Shown: in pieces, positions 1 through 8,000 of the stretch | How the letters are laid out: the number at the start of each line of letters is the position of its first letter | Numbering within the stretch: the stretch's first letter is position 1 | Assembly (NCBI GenBank): GCA_964622325.1 | Contig: CAZUOJ010000042.1 | Coordinates: forward strand, 1-28,420 | Length of the DNA: 28,420 bases | Direction of reading: 5' to 3' | Source of the DNA: JAJFUB01 sp964622325 | GTDB taxonomy: Bacteria > Armatimonadota > Zipacnadia > Zipacnadales > UBA11051 | Position numbers and translations under genes: made by a program | The notes under the pieces: generated by a model | Database searches by the model: none | The model's input: the letters and a program-made list of their open reading frames with translations, nothing else | Told to the model about the DNA's origin: nothing

Positions 1-644
1 GGATCCCGATAAAAAATGGCGCCATTTTCAAAGTCATCTTTCAGGCGCTCATAGACGGTCAGATTCGGGGCAATGAGGACAAAATGCAGGGGCAGCGTGG
101 AGCCAGGCTCGCGCAGGCGATGAAAGTAGCTCCACGCGATCGCCAGGCTCATCACTTTCGTCTTGCCCGTGCCGGTGGCCATCTTGCAGCACGCCCGCAG
201 CCAGCGATCGTCCTGCGGATTAATCCCCGCCGCTAGCTGCTGCAGCTTTTCATCGCCAAATTCATAGAGCAGTTCTTCCACATTGCGTATCCCGCGCACC
301 TCATACAGATAAATAATCGTCTCAATGGCTTCTCGCTGCGCCCAGTGATAATGAAACGGGATGAGATTGCCGTCTTCGTCGGGGACGCGGTGATCGCTGT
401 CAAACCAGTACTGCAGCAGATAGCGCGTTGTTTCGCTGGCGCCGGGATAGCCGCTCTGGCGCCAGGCGCCCACGAGGGCGCGAAGCGCGGGCACGAGGGG
501 GCACGGGCTGGGCCGGCGGCCCGGCTGGATGAGCGCGGGCCCCTCGCCCTTCGGATTGGGCAGCCGATGGCGCGTGGGCTCCTCCCACGGCTTCTGCAGC
601 GGCATAAGCGCCCGCACATTGTCCTGACTCAGTTCATAGGGCAT
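1..644 (-). CDS. res: Type III-like restriction enzyme Res subunit (DEAD/DEAH helicase-nuclease), N-terminal part only
   Basis: Reads leftward from ATG at 642-644 and runs off the window with no stop, so only about 214 residues are visible. Near the cut end there is a Walker A motif MATGTGKT followed by a hydrophobic helix, then FVLIAPNLTVYERLKDDF, which is helicase motif Ia as found in type III Res and related SF2 restriction helicases. In that family this subunit translocates on DNA using ATP and, with Mod, cleaves unmethylated sites. It starts 3 bp after the stop of the methylase gene, and its Shine-Dalgarno (GGAGG) lies in the last mod codons, so the pair is surely co-transcribed. The first 90 residues are proline-rich and not recognised. 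The endonuclease domain is outside the window, so whether the enzyme is intact cannot be judged. Confidence 0.82.
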   Translation of the reverse strand, partial: MPYELSQDNVRALMPLQKPWEEPTRHRLPNPKGEGPALIQPGRRPSPCPLVPALRALVGAWRQSGYPGASETTRYLLQYWFDSDHRVPDEDGNLIPFHYHWAQREAIETIIYLYEVRGIRNVEELLYEFGDEKLQQLAAGINPQDDRWLRACCKMATGTGKTKVMSLAIAWSYFHRLREPGSTLPLHFVLIAPNLTVYERLKDDFENGAIFYRD

Positions 645-647
645 GGC

Positions 648-1998
648 TTACACCTCCGCCTCAATCACCGTTGTCGTATCCACCCCAAAGACATCGATGA
701 CTTTTATGCAGATTTTGTGGCGGCCCCTGTGCGCGTATGTCCACCCTATATCCGTTTTTGTTTTCAGGCTGCGGTCGCGGCGCGTGCGGAAATCCTGCCA
801 GTGATGCTCAAAGGGCTTGCCCTCGCGCCACTCAAAATCGACGGCCCAAAAATCAATGAAATCAAAGGGCGACTGAATTGCCCGCTCCTGCAGCGCCTGC
901 ATTTCTTTTTCCGGCACTTCCGCGAGAGAAGGCGCAAAATGCAGCAGCTCCACATCCACTTTGCCCTGTTTGGAGACGGCGCGCGCCTGCACATAGCCCG
1001 CCTCAAAGAATTGCACTTCCGTGCGATTGGGCTCCATAATCTCGCGGGGAATGTAGCGGAGAGAAATTTTCAGGCCCAATTCGGCTTCCAGCGCCTGCTT
1101 TTTGTGGGCGAGCTCCATTTCAAATTCCCAGGCGAGGCAGTGCAGCTCGCGGGCGCCGGCTTCCTGCGCCGCCCGCGCCACCTGCTGCAGCTCCTCATAA
1201 GTGAAAATGCCGTCAATTTCATCCACATGCACATAGGCGCCGCCTTTTTTGCCGTGCAGCAATGGATGCGGGGGATTGTCCAGAAGCGCCGCCTTGTAAA
1301 AGCGCAGGACAATGCGGCGATGTTCGCCATCGGCGCCCTGCAGGCGATCGAGCTGCCACCACTGGCGCTCATAGCGGCCCAGATTATACACATCAAAGGA
1401 GCGATAGGGCTGGCCCTTTTCGTGCAGCTCGCGCTGGACCTGAATGAGGCGCTTGCGGGAGATGTGAATGGCATAGCGGCCCAGATCCACGCCAATCCAG
1501 CGCCGCCCCAGCTTCTCCGCCACNNNNNNNNNNNNNNNNNNNNNNNNNNNNNNNNNNNNNNNNNNNNNNNNNNNNNNNNNNNNNNNNNNNNNNNNNNNNN
1601 NNNNNNNNNNNNNNNNNNNNNNNGCCTTCTTCGCCGAGCTGGACCTGGACGGTGAAGTCGGCGCCGACGGCGAAGGGGGGATCGATGTAAATCAGATCAA
1701 TTTTGCCGCGGAACTCTTCCAGGAGCGCCTGCATGGCGAGCTTGTTGTCGCCCCAGATGAGCATATTGCGGAAATCGTCGCGATGCGCCTGCTCCTCGTT
1801 GAACTCCAGCTGCAGGGCTTTGCTGCGATCCCGCGGCTCGTCGATTGTTTCGATTTTTTGCAGGGGCAGAGGCGTGGGCGGCAGATGCACGGGCCGGCGA
1901 TTGCCGTATTCATCATATTTGCCCTCCCACACCAGCTCAGTTTTCATTCGGGACAAGGGATGAGGATTGTCGGGCCCCCAGATAATCTTTTCGGTCAT
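648..1998 (-). CDS. mod: Type III-like adenine-specific DNA methyltransferase Mod, interrupted by an assembly gap
   Basis: Two open segments on the minus strand flank the N run and belong to one beta-class N6-adenine methylase. The upstream segment (1998-1624) ends with GDNKLAMQALLEE and IYIDPPFAVGADF, the catalytic DPPY-type motif IV (here DPPF). The downstream segment (1523-648) begins GRRWIGVDLGRYAIHISRKRL, which in Mod proteins follows the SAM-binding FxGxG motif I. Motif I itself and the target-recognition region should therefore lie in the gap. The two segments are in different frames across 100 Ns, as expected if 100 is a placeholder length. The start at 1998 (MTEKIIWG) has AGGGGG about 10 bp upstream; the ATG at 2007 is too close to that site. 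Res follows 3 bp after the stop. Intactness cannot be decided from this sequence. Confidence 0.85.
1524..1623. other. Assembly gap of exactly 100 N
   Basis: A run of 100 unknown bases inside the methylase gene. A round number such as this is normally a scaffolding placeholder, so the real length is unknown. Any translation across it is meaningless. Confidence 0.99.
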
Positions 1999-2007
1999 AC
2001 GAAGCAT

Positions 2008-2691
2008 TCCCCCTGATTATAATTTTACGAAAAATACGCCTCCCCCCAATCGGTTCGGAGGCCAGCGTCCGGGCCACGCCCGCGAGAATTAAGCCCAGGC
2101 GCGCCCCGGGCCGGGCAATGTTTATTATGGCATAAATAATTCCTTATATAAAGACGCTTTTTTCGTTTGCCTTCTGACACTCTTTGCGCCGCCCGCCCAG
2201 CCATCCCTCACGCTTCGGAAAGCGCACGCTTTTTGCCTGTGCCCCCTCTCCCCAACGCTTTTTCACAGGCCCAATTCCCGCGCCCGCAGCCCCCAGCCTC
2301 TTCCCCATCTGCCTATTTCGCGTCTCCTCTTTCTTCTTCTTATTTGCTCCGCTTGCTCTCCTGTTTTCTCGCCGCGCCGCAGGCGAATACAAAAGCTTTC
2401 GCTTGCGGCGGGGAGAAATGGCCGCACAACGCCGCAAGGAGCTTTGCTCCTGTCCCGGGAGCGGCAGCCTTCTGCCAGATTTCAGCGCCCTGAGAGGAAT
2501 TTCCCCAATGCCTGCGAAAGGGGAGCTCTGCCTCTTGCCCAATAATAAACGCACGCCCATTTTTAAAGAAAATAAAAAATAATGTTAAGATAAATATGAT
2601 AAGGGAAAAATGAGGAAAAGCCCTGTTTATTTCAGGCAATGAAACCGTTCGCCACGGGCGGGAAATTGCGCCCGCTTAAGGGAGAAGAGCC
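2008..2691. other. 680-bp intergenic stretch without a supported gene, pyrimidine-rich
   Basis: This lies between the divergent mod and M48 protease genes. From about 2160 to 2400 the plus strand is strongly C/T rich; from about 2560 to 2630 it becomes AT-rich and may hold the promoter of the protease gene (a TATGAT at 2595-2600 without a clear -35). Small hairpins occur, for example CGCTT-CGGA-AAGCG near 2213-2226 and AGGAGC-TTT-GCTCCT near 2438-2452. The open frames across it have no ribosome binding site and give low-complexity proline/arginine translations, so I call none of them genes. Confidence 0.6.
2016..2021 (-). promoter_or_regulatory. Possible -10 element of the mod-res operon
   Basis: The minus strand reads TATAAT here, 17 bp ahead of the chosen mod start at 1998 and just before its AGGGGG ribosome binding site. 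I see no convincing -35 hexamer 16-18 bp further upstream, so this rests on the -10 match and position alone. Confidence 0.35.
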
Positions 2692-4596
2692 GTGGGCAAG
2701 CGCTGTGCCGGGGCGGACACACACACACGGGCTGGCCACAGAGCGAGGCAGGGGCGAAAACGGCTGGGGCGCCTGCTAGTCCTCATGGGGCTGTGGGGCA
2801 TGATTTGCCAGGAGGGCGCCGCTTCGCTGGGGCGGGAGCTGGAGGAAGCCGTGGGGCGGCTGGCGCTGGCCGAATTGCAGCTGCGCTATGGGGGGATTGT
2901 GCGCGAGCCGCTGCTTCAAGACTGGATAGAGCGCCTCGCCGCCCCGCTTGTCGCCCAGACGCAACGCGGCGTGCCATATCGCTTTTATATTCTGGCTGGC
3001 TACGAGGATAACGCTTTTTCATTGCCCGGCGGGCATATTTGCCTGCTGCAGGGCCTGCTGTCCCATATCTCCAGCGAAGAGGAGCTGGCGGGCGTCATTG
3101 CCCATGAGCTGGCGCATAGCGAAAATCGCGATTTTCAGCGAATGCTGGAGCAGCAGTTGCTGTACATGGGCGTGCTGGGGCTTTTGCGCGGGCTCGTGAG
3201 CCGGGAATGGATTTACGCCGGGCAAATTATCCAGCTTCTGGAGGGCCTGCGCCAGCAGCGGGGACATGAGATTCAGGCCGATCAGCGGGGCGCGGAGCTG
3301 GCTTACAAAGCCCGCTACGATCCACAGGGCGTCCTATCCTATCTGCAGGGCATAGGCCCATCGCGGGGCTGGGCAGGGGAGCTGCTGGCGACACATCCTT
3401 CGCCCCAGAAGAGAATGGAAGCGGTTCGCCGGCACATTCGCGCCCTGCAGGCCAATGATTACGAGGGCTTGCTGGCTTTGGGCGAGGGGCTGGAAAGACG
3501 GCTGCAATGGCGGCGAGCGGCCCAAATATACGCTCAGGCGGAAAAGCTGTGCCCGGAGCGCCCGGAAGCGCCGCAGAAATTAGCCGCGCTGCAACAAAAA
3601 CGGGGCTTTCCCGAGACAGCCGCGGCAGCGCCGCTTTCGCTTCCCGAAGATATTTTGACACAAATTCAACAGAAAAAGGAGGAATGGCGCCGCCAGGCGC
3701 AGAAGCAATATGAGTGGGAACGGCGGCTGCAGCGCGTCCTGCGGGCCCTGGCGCAGGACAGAGAGACGGCGCAGGCATGGGAGCTGGCACAAATCATCGC
3801 GCCGGAGATAGAGGAGCCGGCGTATCTGGCGACACTGGCGCGGGCGCATTATGCGCTTTCGGCCGCGCGCTATGAAGCGGGCCGGCACTGGGAAATCCTC
3901 AGCCGCAGTGGCGCCATCCGTCTGGCCTGGGAGCGCTGCGCCACAGCGCTATTAGCCCGTCCTCATGTGCCGGGCGCCACAGAGGCGAATCGGCAGGAGC
4001 TGCAGCAAGCGGCACAAGAATTTGCGGGCGCTTCAGCCCGGGGCGCGGCTCTGACAAAACATCTGGAGGCCTGCTGCCGCAGCGCGCAGCAATTGCGCGA
4101 GGCGACACGGCTTGTGGCGCTGGCTTTTTTGGCGCTCGTGGGCTCCGGCGCGGGGCAGCCTTTAGGGCGCCTGAACTGGACGCGTTTTGCGCTGCTGCAA
4201 AGCGACATCGTCTGGGCCGAACAACAGCTGAAGAAAGTGCGGCAAACAAGCCAGCAGGCGTATGGCGCCTTGCTGCGCGAACATCTGAAAGCGCTTCACG
4301 CCCATATTCTCATTCTGCACGCGCAGGCACAGCCAGCGTTGCGGCGCTGGGATTGTATGCTTTTGGCGCGGCGGCTGCCCGGGCTAATAGCGTACGACGC
4401 GCCCGACGCAATGGCGGGGATTAACAGCAAAAATCAAGCCAATGCGGAAGAAGCTGGAGCAGGCGTGCCGAGGAGCTTGCCGGAAGCGCTGAATTCCCTG
4501 TGGAAAGAGGAACAGATGACAGAAGAGCGCTGGCGGGCGCTGGATTGTTTGCTGCGACTTTGTTATCTGGATATGCGCGCAGAACGGGAAAATTAG
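2692..4596 (+). CDS. Secreted M48-family zinc metalloprotease with long alpha-helical C-terminal region (BepA/YfgC-like)
   Basis: 634 residues from a GTG at 2692, with GGGAG about 8 bp upstream. Arginine-rich residues 1-27 are followed by a hydrophobic segment (28-40), consistent with a signal peptide or anchor. The zinc site is HELAH at 138-142, with the third ligand probably E193 in HEIQADQRGAE (E-x3-D). The sequence before it, YEDNAFSLPGGHI, and the later THPSPQKRMEAVRRH are typical of M48 proteases of the BepA/Oma1/LoiP group, which degrade or help assemble envelope proteins. Residues about 255-300 (alternating L/A with Y-x-x-A-E) look like a TPR; the remaining 330 residues are helical and unassigned, with few charged motifs that I recognise. 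An ATG at 2785 is a possible alternative start but would lose the basic n-region. The next gene follows after 36 bp on the same strand. Confidence 0.88.
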   Translation: MGKRCAGADTHTRAGHRARQGRKRLGRLLVLMGLWGMICQEGAASLGRELEEAVGRLALAELQLRYGGIVREPLLQDWIERLAAPLVAQTQRGVPYRFYILAGYEDNAFSLPGGHICLLQGLLSHISSEEELAGVIAHELAHSENRDFQRMLEQQLLYMGVLGLLRGLVSREWIYAGQIIQLLEGLRQQRGHEIQADQRGAELAYKARYDPQGVLSYLQGIGPSRGWAGELLATHPSPQKRMEAVRRHIRALQANDYEGLLALGEGLERRLQWRRAAQIYAQAEKLCPERPEAPQKLAALQQKRGFPETAAAAPLSLPEDILTQIQQKKEEWRRQAQKQYEWERRLQRVLRALAQDRETAQAWELAQIIAPEIEEPAYLATLARAHYALSAARYEAGRHWEILSRSGAIRLAWERCATALLARPHVPGATEANRQELQQAAQEFAGASARGAALTKHLEACCRSAQQLREATRLVALAFLALVGSGAGQPLGRLNWTRFALLQSDIVWAEQQLKKVRQTSQQAYGALLREHLKALHAHILILHAQAQPALRRWDCMLLARRLPGLIAYDAPDAMAGINSKNQANAEEAGAGVPRSLPEALNSLWKEEQMTEERWRALDCLLRLCYLDMRAEREN

Positions 4597-4632
4597 AGGA
4601 ATAATAATATTTTACAATTCGTCTATAATGAT

Positions 4633-5367
4633 ATGAAATACGCCATATTATCGGATATTCACAGCAATCTGCAGGCCTTGCAGCGGGTGCTGGACGATGC
4701 TGCGCAGGCAGGCGTGGAGCATTTTATTATCTGTGGGGACATTGTGGGCTATGGGGCGCAGCCGAACGAATGCTGCGAGCTTGTCCGGCAGCTGGACGCC
4801 ATTATCGTGCGGGGCAATCATGATGAGGCAGCAGTGACAGTCGGGAAGGAGGATTGGTTTACAGCAGCCGCCCGCGCCTGCATTTTATGGACACGACAGA
4901 TGCTTTCGGAGGAGAATAAAGCCTTTTTGCAGGAGCTGCAGCCCGTGCGGCAAATTCCCGGGGCGCATATTTGTCATGGCTCATTGCCCGATCCGGATCT
5001 GTATACAACAAGCCCGGCCGAGGCAATGCTTTCCTTTGCGCTGATGGAGGAGCCATGCTGCTTTTTGGGGCACACACATTATGCTGAATGGTACATCTAT
5101 CGGGAGGGCAATCGCTTTCCGTCCCAACATCCGCGCCCGATGGGCGGAGAATTGGAGCTGGCGCCCAACTGCAAATATCTGATAAATCCCGGCGGCGTGG
5201 GCCAGCCGCGAGACGGCAACAGCCAGGCCAGCTACGCTCTGTGGGAGGTGGAGGCCCGCCGCGTGGAGATCAGGCGCCTCAGCTATGATGTAGAGACAGC
5301 GCAAAGACTCATCCGGGAAGCGGGCTTGCCAGAGAGTATGGCGGAACGATTGCGTTATGGGATATAA
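4633..5367 (+). CDS. Calcineurin-like metallophosphoesterase (YfcE / diadenosine-tetraphosphatase-like)
   Basis: 244 residues with the full metallophosphoesterase signature in order: D8-x-H10 in SDIHSN, G35-D36 in GDIVGYG, G-N62-H63-D64, CHGS near residue 115, and GHTH near residue 152. These residues bind two metal ions and hydrolyse phosphoesters; the short form without other domains resembles cytoplasmic YfcE- or ApaH-like enzymes, but the substrate cannot be read from sequence. The N-terminus MKYAILSDIHSN is canonical, so the start is secure, although there is no nearby Shine-Dalgarno; AGAGGA is 33 bp upstream and TATAAT sits 3 bp before the ATG. It lies 36 bp after the M48 protease gene and is probably transcribed with it. 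Confidence 0.92.
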   Translation: MKYAILSDIHSNLQALQRVLDDAAQAGVEHFIICGDIVGYGAQPNECCELVRQLDAIIVRGNHDEAAVTVGKEDWFTAAARACILWTRQMLSEENKAFLQELQPVRQIPGAHICHGSLPDPDLYTTSPAEAMLSFALMEEPCCFLGHTHYAEWYIYREGNRFPSQHPRPMGGELELAPNCKYLINPGGVGQPRDGNSQASYALWEVEARRVEIRRLSYDVETAQRLIREAGLPESMAERLRYGI

Positions 5368-5457
5368 TATAAGCAGGCGGGCGTTGTAAATCAGAGCATG
5401 AATACGGCCCAAAAAGGGGCGCAGGCTTCTATGTAAAGGGGCCCCAGGCGCAGCCAC

Positions 5458-5464
5458 AAGGAGG
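5458..5464 (+). promoter_or_regulatory. Strong ribosome binding site of the BON-domain gene
   Basis: AAGGAGG, a full match to the anti-Shine-Dalgarno sequence, 8 bp ahead of the ATG at 5473. It fixes the start of this small gene and argues that the 86-residue frame is real. Confidence 0.85.
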
Positions 5465-5472
5465 CGAGAGCT

Positions 5473-5733
5473 ATGCCGCTTGAGGATAAGGCGCTGCGAC
5501 ATACAGTGGAACGGGAAATCGCCAAATGGAGCCAGAGCATTGACACAACGCTGATGTCTGTGGCTGTGATTAACGGCGTAGTGTATCTGGGCGGACGCAT
5601 ACGTCCCTGGCGGGGCACAGCCGGCCGCGGCGTGGATGTGAAAAAACAAGTGGCGCTTTTGCAAGAAGCGCTCAGCCACATTCGCGGCGTGTCGCAAGTC
5701 GTTGTAGATGCAATGATTGAGGAGCGCGCCTAG
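5473..5733 (+). CDS. Small BON-domain-like protein
   Basis: 86 residues without a signal peptide. The pattern 'LRHTVEREIAKW ... VAVINGVVYLGGRI ... QVALLQEALSHIRGVSQVVVDAM' is the alpha-beta-beta-alpha-beta layout of a single BON domain: two helices flanking strands with the VxxGxVxLxG-type core. BON domains usually bind phospholipid surfaces or act as add-on modules in envelope proteins; here the domain stands alone and no export signal is seen, so its place of action is open. Expression is likely, given the perfect AAGGAGG. The gene sits 105 bp after the metallophosphoesterase gene and converges with the RqcH gene; the 152-bp gap to that gene has short hairpins but no clear terminator. Confidence 0.7.
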   Translation: MPLEDKALRHTVEREIAKWSQSIDTTLMSVAVINGVVYLGGRIRPWRGTAGRGVDVKKQVALLQEALSHIRGVSQVVVDAMIEERA

Positions 5734-5885
5734 ATTGAACAGACAGGCTTTCGCCAGGCGAAGCTAAGGCGGAAGAAAGCATAATTTGCTTGTTGCAGGA
5801 CAATCCGCAAAGAGGCTTCGCGCGGGGAAATATATGTATTTGCCGAGAGATAGAGATTAATTGCAGCGGGAGCCCATAGCCTGAA

Positions 5886-7574
5886 TTAAGGCTTGACAAA
5901 TATTGTTTTGAAATGGCGATATACGACATATCCGGGGGGAGCATGCCTCGGCCGTTGCAGATGTTTGACAAGCGTATAATCCACAGGAACAGAGGCTTCG
6001 CGTCGGCGCTGGCTTTGCTGGGCAGCTAAACGCGCCGCCGCCAGCAGGGCGCTTTGCGGCACAGCTTCCGGGCGATTGTCCGTACGGAGGACAACATGGC
6101 CGCCCGGGGCGCCCTGCACATGGAACCATAAATCATCAGGCCGCGCCGCTTTCAATACAGCTGCATTCTCCAAGGCGTTACGGCCATATATAAGCACATA
6201 GCCTTCCAGCGTTTCTGCCCGCCGATAATCCGCCTTTATCAGGGAAGGGCGACGGCGGGAAGACTTAATCAGGCCTCGCTGCGTCAATTCCTGCTCCAAC
6301 AGGCGTAGCTCTGGCAAGCTTCCGTGTTCTGCCTGATCCAGCCAATCTTCAATTTCCTGTTGCTCCCGGCGCGCTTGCTCTAACAAGCTCGGCACATGCT
6401 CCCGCACACGCTGCAATTTTTTGTAACGGGCGAAGAAATTCTGGGCATTTTGCGCGGGCGAAAGACGCGGATCTAAGGCGATAACAACATCTTCCCCTGT
6501 CTCCCAATCCTGTACGACGCATTGCTCCTGTCCAGGCGGAATGGCCCATAAATGCGCTGTCAGCAATTCTGCTTTGCGGCGCCACATTTCCGCTTCCGCC
6601 GCTTGTTCCAGCGCTTTCTGGCGCTCCTGTTCCTTTCGTTTTGCCTTTTCAAGCGCCTCACGCAGCACCGAAATTAAATGCGCCCGCAATTGTTCCTGCT
6701 GCGTCTCGCTTATTTTTTGCCTGTAAAGCTGACTGCACGCCTGGCTAAGCGAAGGGCATTTTTCCAGAATATGATAATCTGGGGGCAACGGCACAGGATA
6801 AGCCACATGGCGCGCAAATTCTTTTATGGCATAATAAGCTGGCCCGAGCTGTTCCGCCTGCGCCAAAAGCTCCCGTAACATCTGCCAGATCGCTTCCGCG
6901 GATGTATCTGTTGTGAGGGCATGCGGCGTTAATTCCAGCCGCCACAACAGGATTTCCAGCAAGATGTCGCTCATTCCCTGCAATGTCTTCCGCAGCCATT
7001 CTGTCAGAGGCTGAGGCTGAGAAGGCATGAGCGCTGCGAACTGATCGGCTGTAAGGCCTGTAGGATCCCGCTTGCCAAAATCTGGCACAGGCGTATAGAG
7101 CTCGCCGGGCATTAGCTGCCGGACACGATTCAAATGAGAGGGGACATGACGGGCGCATTCCAAAATGCGCCCCTGCTCATCCAGCAGCGCCAGATTCGAG
7201 CGATGGCCCATAATTTCGGCGACAAGCGTCCGGCGGGCTGAAAGGCCTAATCTCTCGGCATTGACAAAATCTAAATACAGGACACGATCAAATTGCTGCT
7301 GGCGCGCCTGGAGAAACACAGCGCCCCGCAAATGCCGCCGCAGGACTGAGCCAAGAGGCGTGTCGGCTTCGAGGGCAGGCTTCAGATTGTCTTCCCGATG
7401 CACACGCCCCCATTCGGCCGACACATTAATCACAATTTGCGGCAGGGGCGCCCGTATTGCCATTTCCAGGACAAATTCTTGCCGCGCCGAGGGAAAGACG
7501 CGTCGTACGCGGCTGCCCCGTAATTCATTGATTTCCGCGGCTATGCGCCGCAACATCAGACTATCGTAGCTCAT
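5886..7574 (-). CDS. rqcH: NFACT-family ribosome quality control factor RqcH (Rqc2/FbpA homologue)
   Basis: 562 residues, the usual size for the bacterial family. The NFACT-N domain starts MSYDSLMLRRIAAEINELRGSRVRRVF and carries D96-R97 in QFDRVLYLDF, the Asp-Arg pair needed by RqcH. A central charged coiled-coil (about 290-330 and 390-430) separates this from the C-terminal NFACT-R domain with D481-LWFH485 and PGGHVVLR, ending in the characteristic YRHFKTIFVKP. In bacteria RqcH binds stalled 50S-peptidyl-tRNA complexes and directs alanine tailing of nascent chains. Older annotations call it fibronectin-binding protein, which would mislead here. The ATG overlaps the stop of the thioesterase gene (ATGA, 7571-7574), indicating translational coupling. 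Confidence 0.95.
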   Translation of the reverse strand: MSYDSLMLRRIAAEINELRGSRVRRVFPSARQEFVLEMAIRAPLPQIVINVSAEWGRVHREDNLKPALEADTPLGSVLRRHLRGAVFLQARQQQFDRVLYLDFVNAERLGLSARRTLVAEIMGHRSNLALLDEQGRILECARHVPSHLNRVRQLMPGELYTPVPDFGKRDPTGLTADQFAALMPSQPQPLTEWLRKTLQGMSDILLEILLWRLELTPHALTTDTSAEAIWQMLRELLAQAEQLGPAYYAIKEFARHVAYPVPLPPDYHILEKCPSLSQACSQLYRQKISETQQEQLRAHLISVLREALEKAKRKEQERQKALEQAAEAEMWRRKAELLTAHLWAIPPGQEQCVVQDWETGEDVVIALDPRLSPAQNAQNFFARYKKLQRVREHVPSLLEQARREQQEIEDWLDQAEHGSLPELRLLEQELTQRGLIKSSRRRPSLIKADYRRAETLEGYVLIYGRNALENAAVLKAARPDDLWFHVQGAPGGHVVLRTDNRPEAVPQSALLAAARLAAQQSQRRREASVPVDYTLVKHLQRPRHAPPGYVVYRHFKTIFVKP

Positions 7575-7972
7575 GATTGTGCCATGAATTTGGCCTGTGC
7601 TGTAGCCGTGATTGTGCCATCAGGAAGCGTAATTTCCCCCTCCAGCTCAAATAGCTTCAATCGCTTACGCACTATGCGCGCCCGGATTGTCAATTCCTGA
7701 TCCAACGGCGTGGGACGCTTGAGACGCACTGTAATTTCGGCCGTTACAGCCTGATGGCCCCGCGAGACAAGCCGCCATGTCATGACTTCATCCAGCAATG
7801 TGCATACAAGGCCGCCGTGCAAAATCTTGGCCCAGCCTTGATGATGCGGCTGGGGCTGCCAACGGCAGACATAATCTTCGCCCTCATCCACAAATTCCAT
7901 ATGCAATCCGAAGGGATTATCCTTGCCGCAGGCAAAGCAGAAAGAATCTGCGATCAATTCTGGCACAGCCAT
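7571..7972 (-). CDS. Hotdog-fold thioesterase (PaaI/4HBT-like)
   Basis: 133 residues. The N-terminus SFCFACGKDNPFGLHMEF and the central HHQGWAKILHGGLVCTLLDEVM match the hotdog thioesterase family; the HGG turn and the acidic D/E of LLDE sit where the active site of acyl-CoA thioesterases lies. The substrate is unknown. It begins 28 bp after the DinG stop, with AAAGGAG 7 bp upstream of the ATG (complement of 7980-7986), and its TGA overlaps the ATG of rqcH by 4 bp. The three genes thus form one transcription unit, but no shared pathway is evident. Confidence 0.88.
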   Translation of the reverse strand: MAVPELIADSFCFACGKDNPFGLHMEFVDEGEDYVCRWQPQPHHQGWAKILHGGLVCTLLDEVMTWRLVSRGHQAVTAEITVRLKRPTPLDQELTIRARIVRKRLKLFELEGEITLPDGTITATAQAKFMAQS

Positions 7973-8000
7973 GTTCCTTCTCCTTTAGCGGAAAAAATTT

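Noticed and set aside
345..1655. 436-codon plus-strand frame
   Set aside because: It runs antisense to mod and res and crosses the N gap; the opposite strand has clear methylase and helicase motifs.
2340..2639. 99-codon minus-strand frame with a hydrophobic N-terminus
   Set aside because: It would start at TTG without a ribosome binding site, and the hydrophobic part is translated AT-rich promoter DNA.
5886..7574. Fibronectin-binding protein annotation
   Set aside because: This is a historical name of the NFACT family; the motifs D-R and DLWFH fit RqcH.
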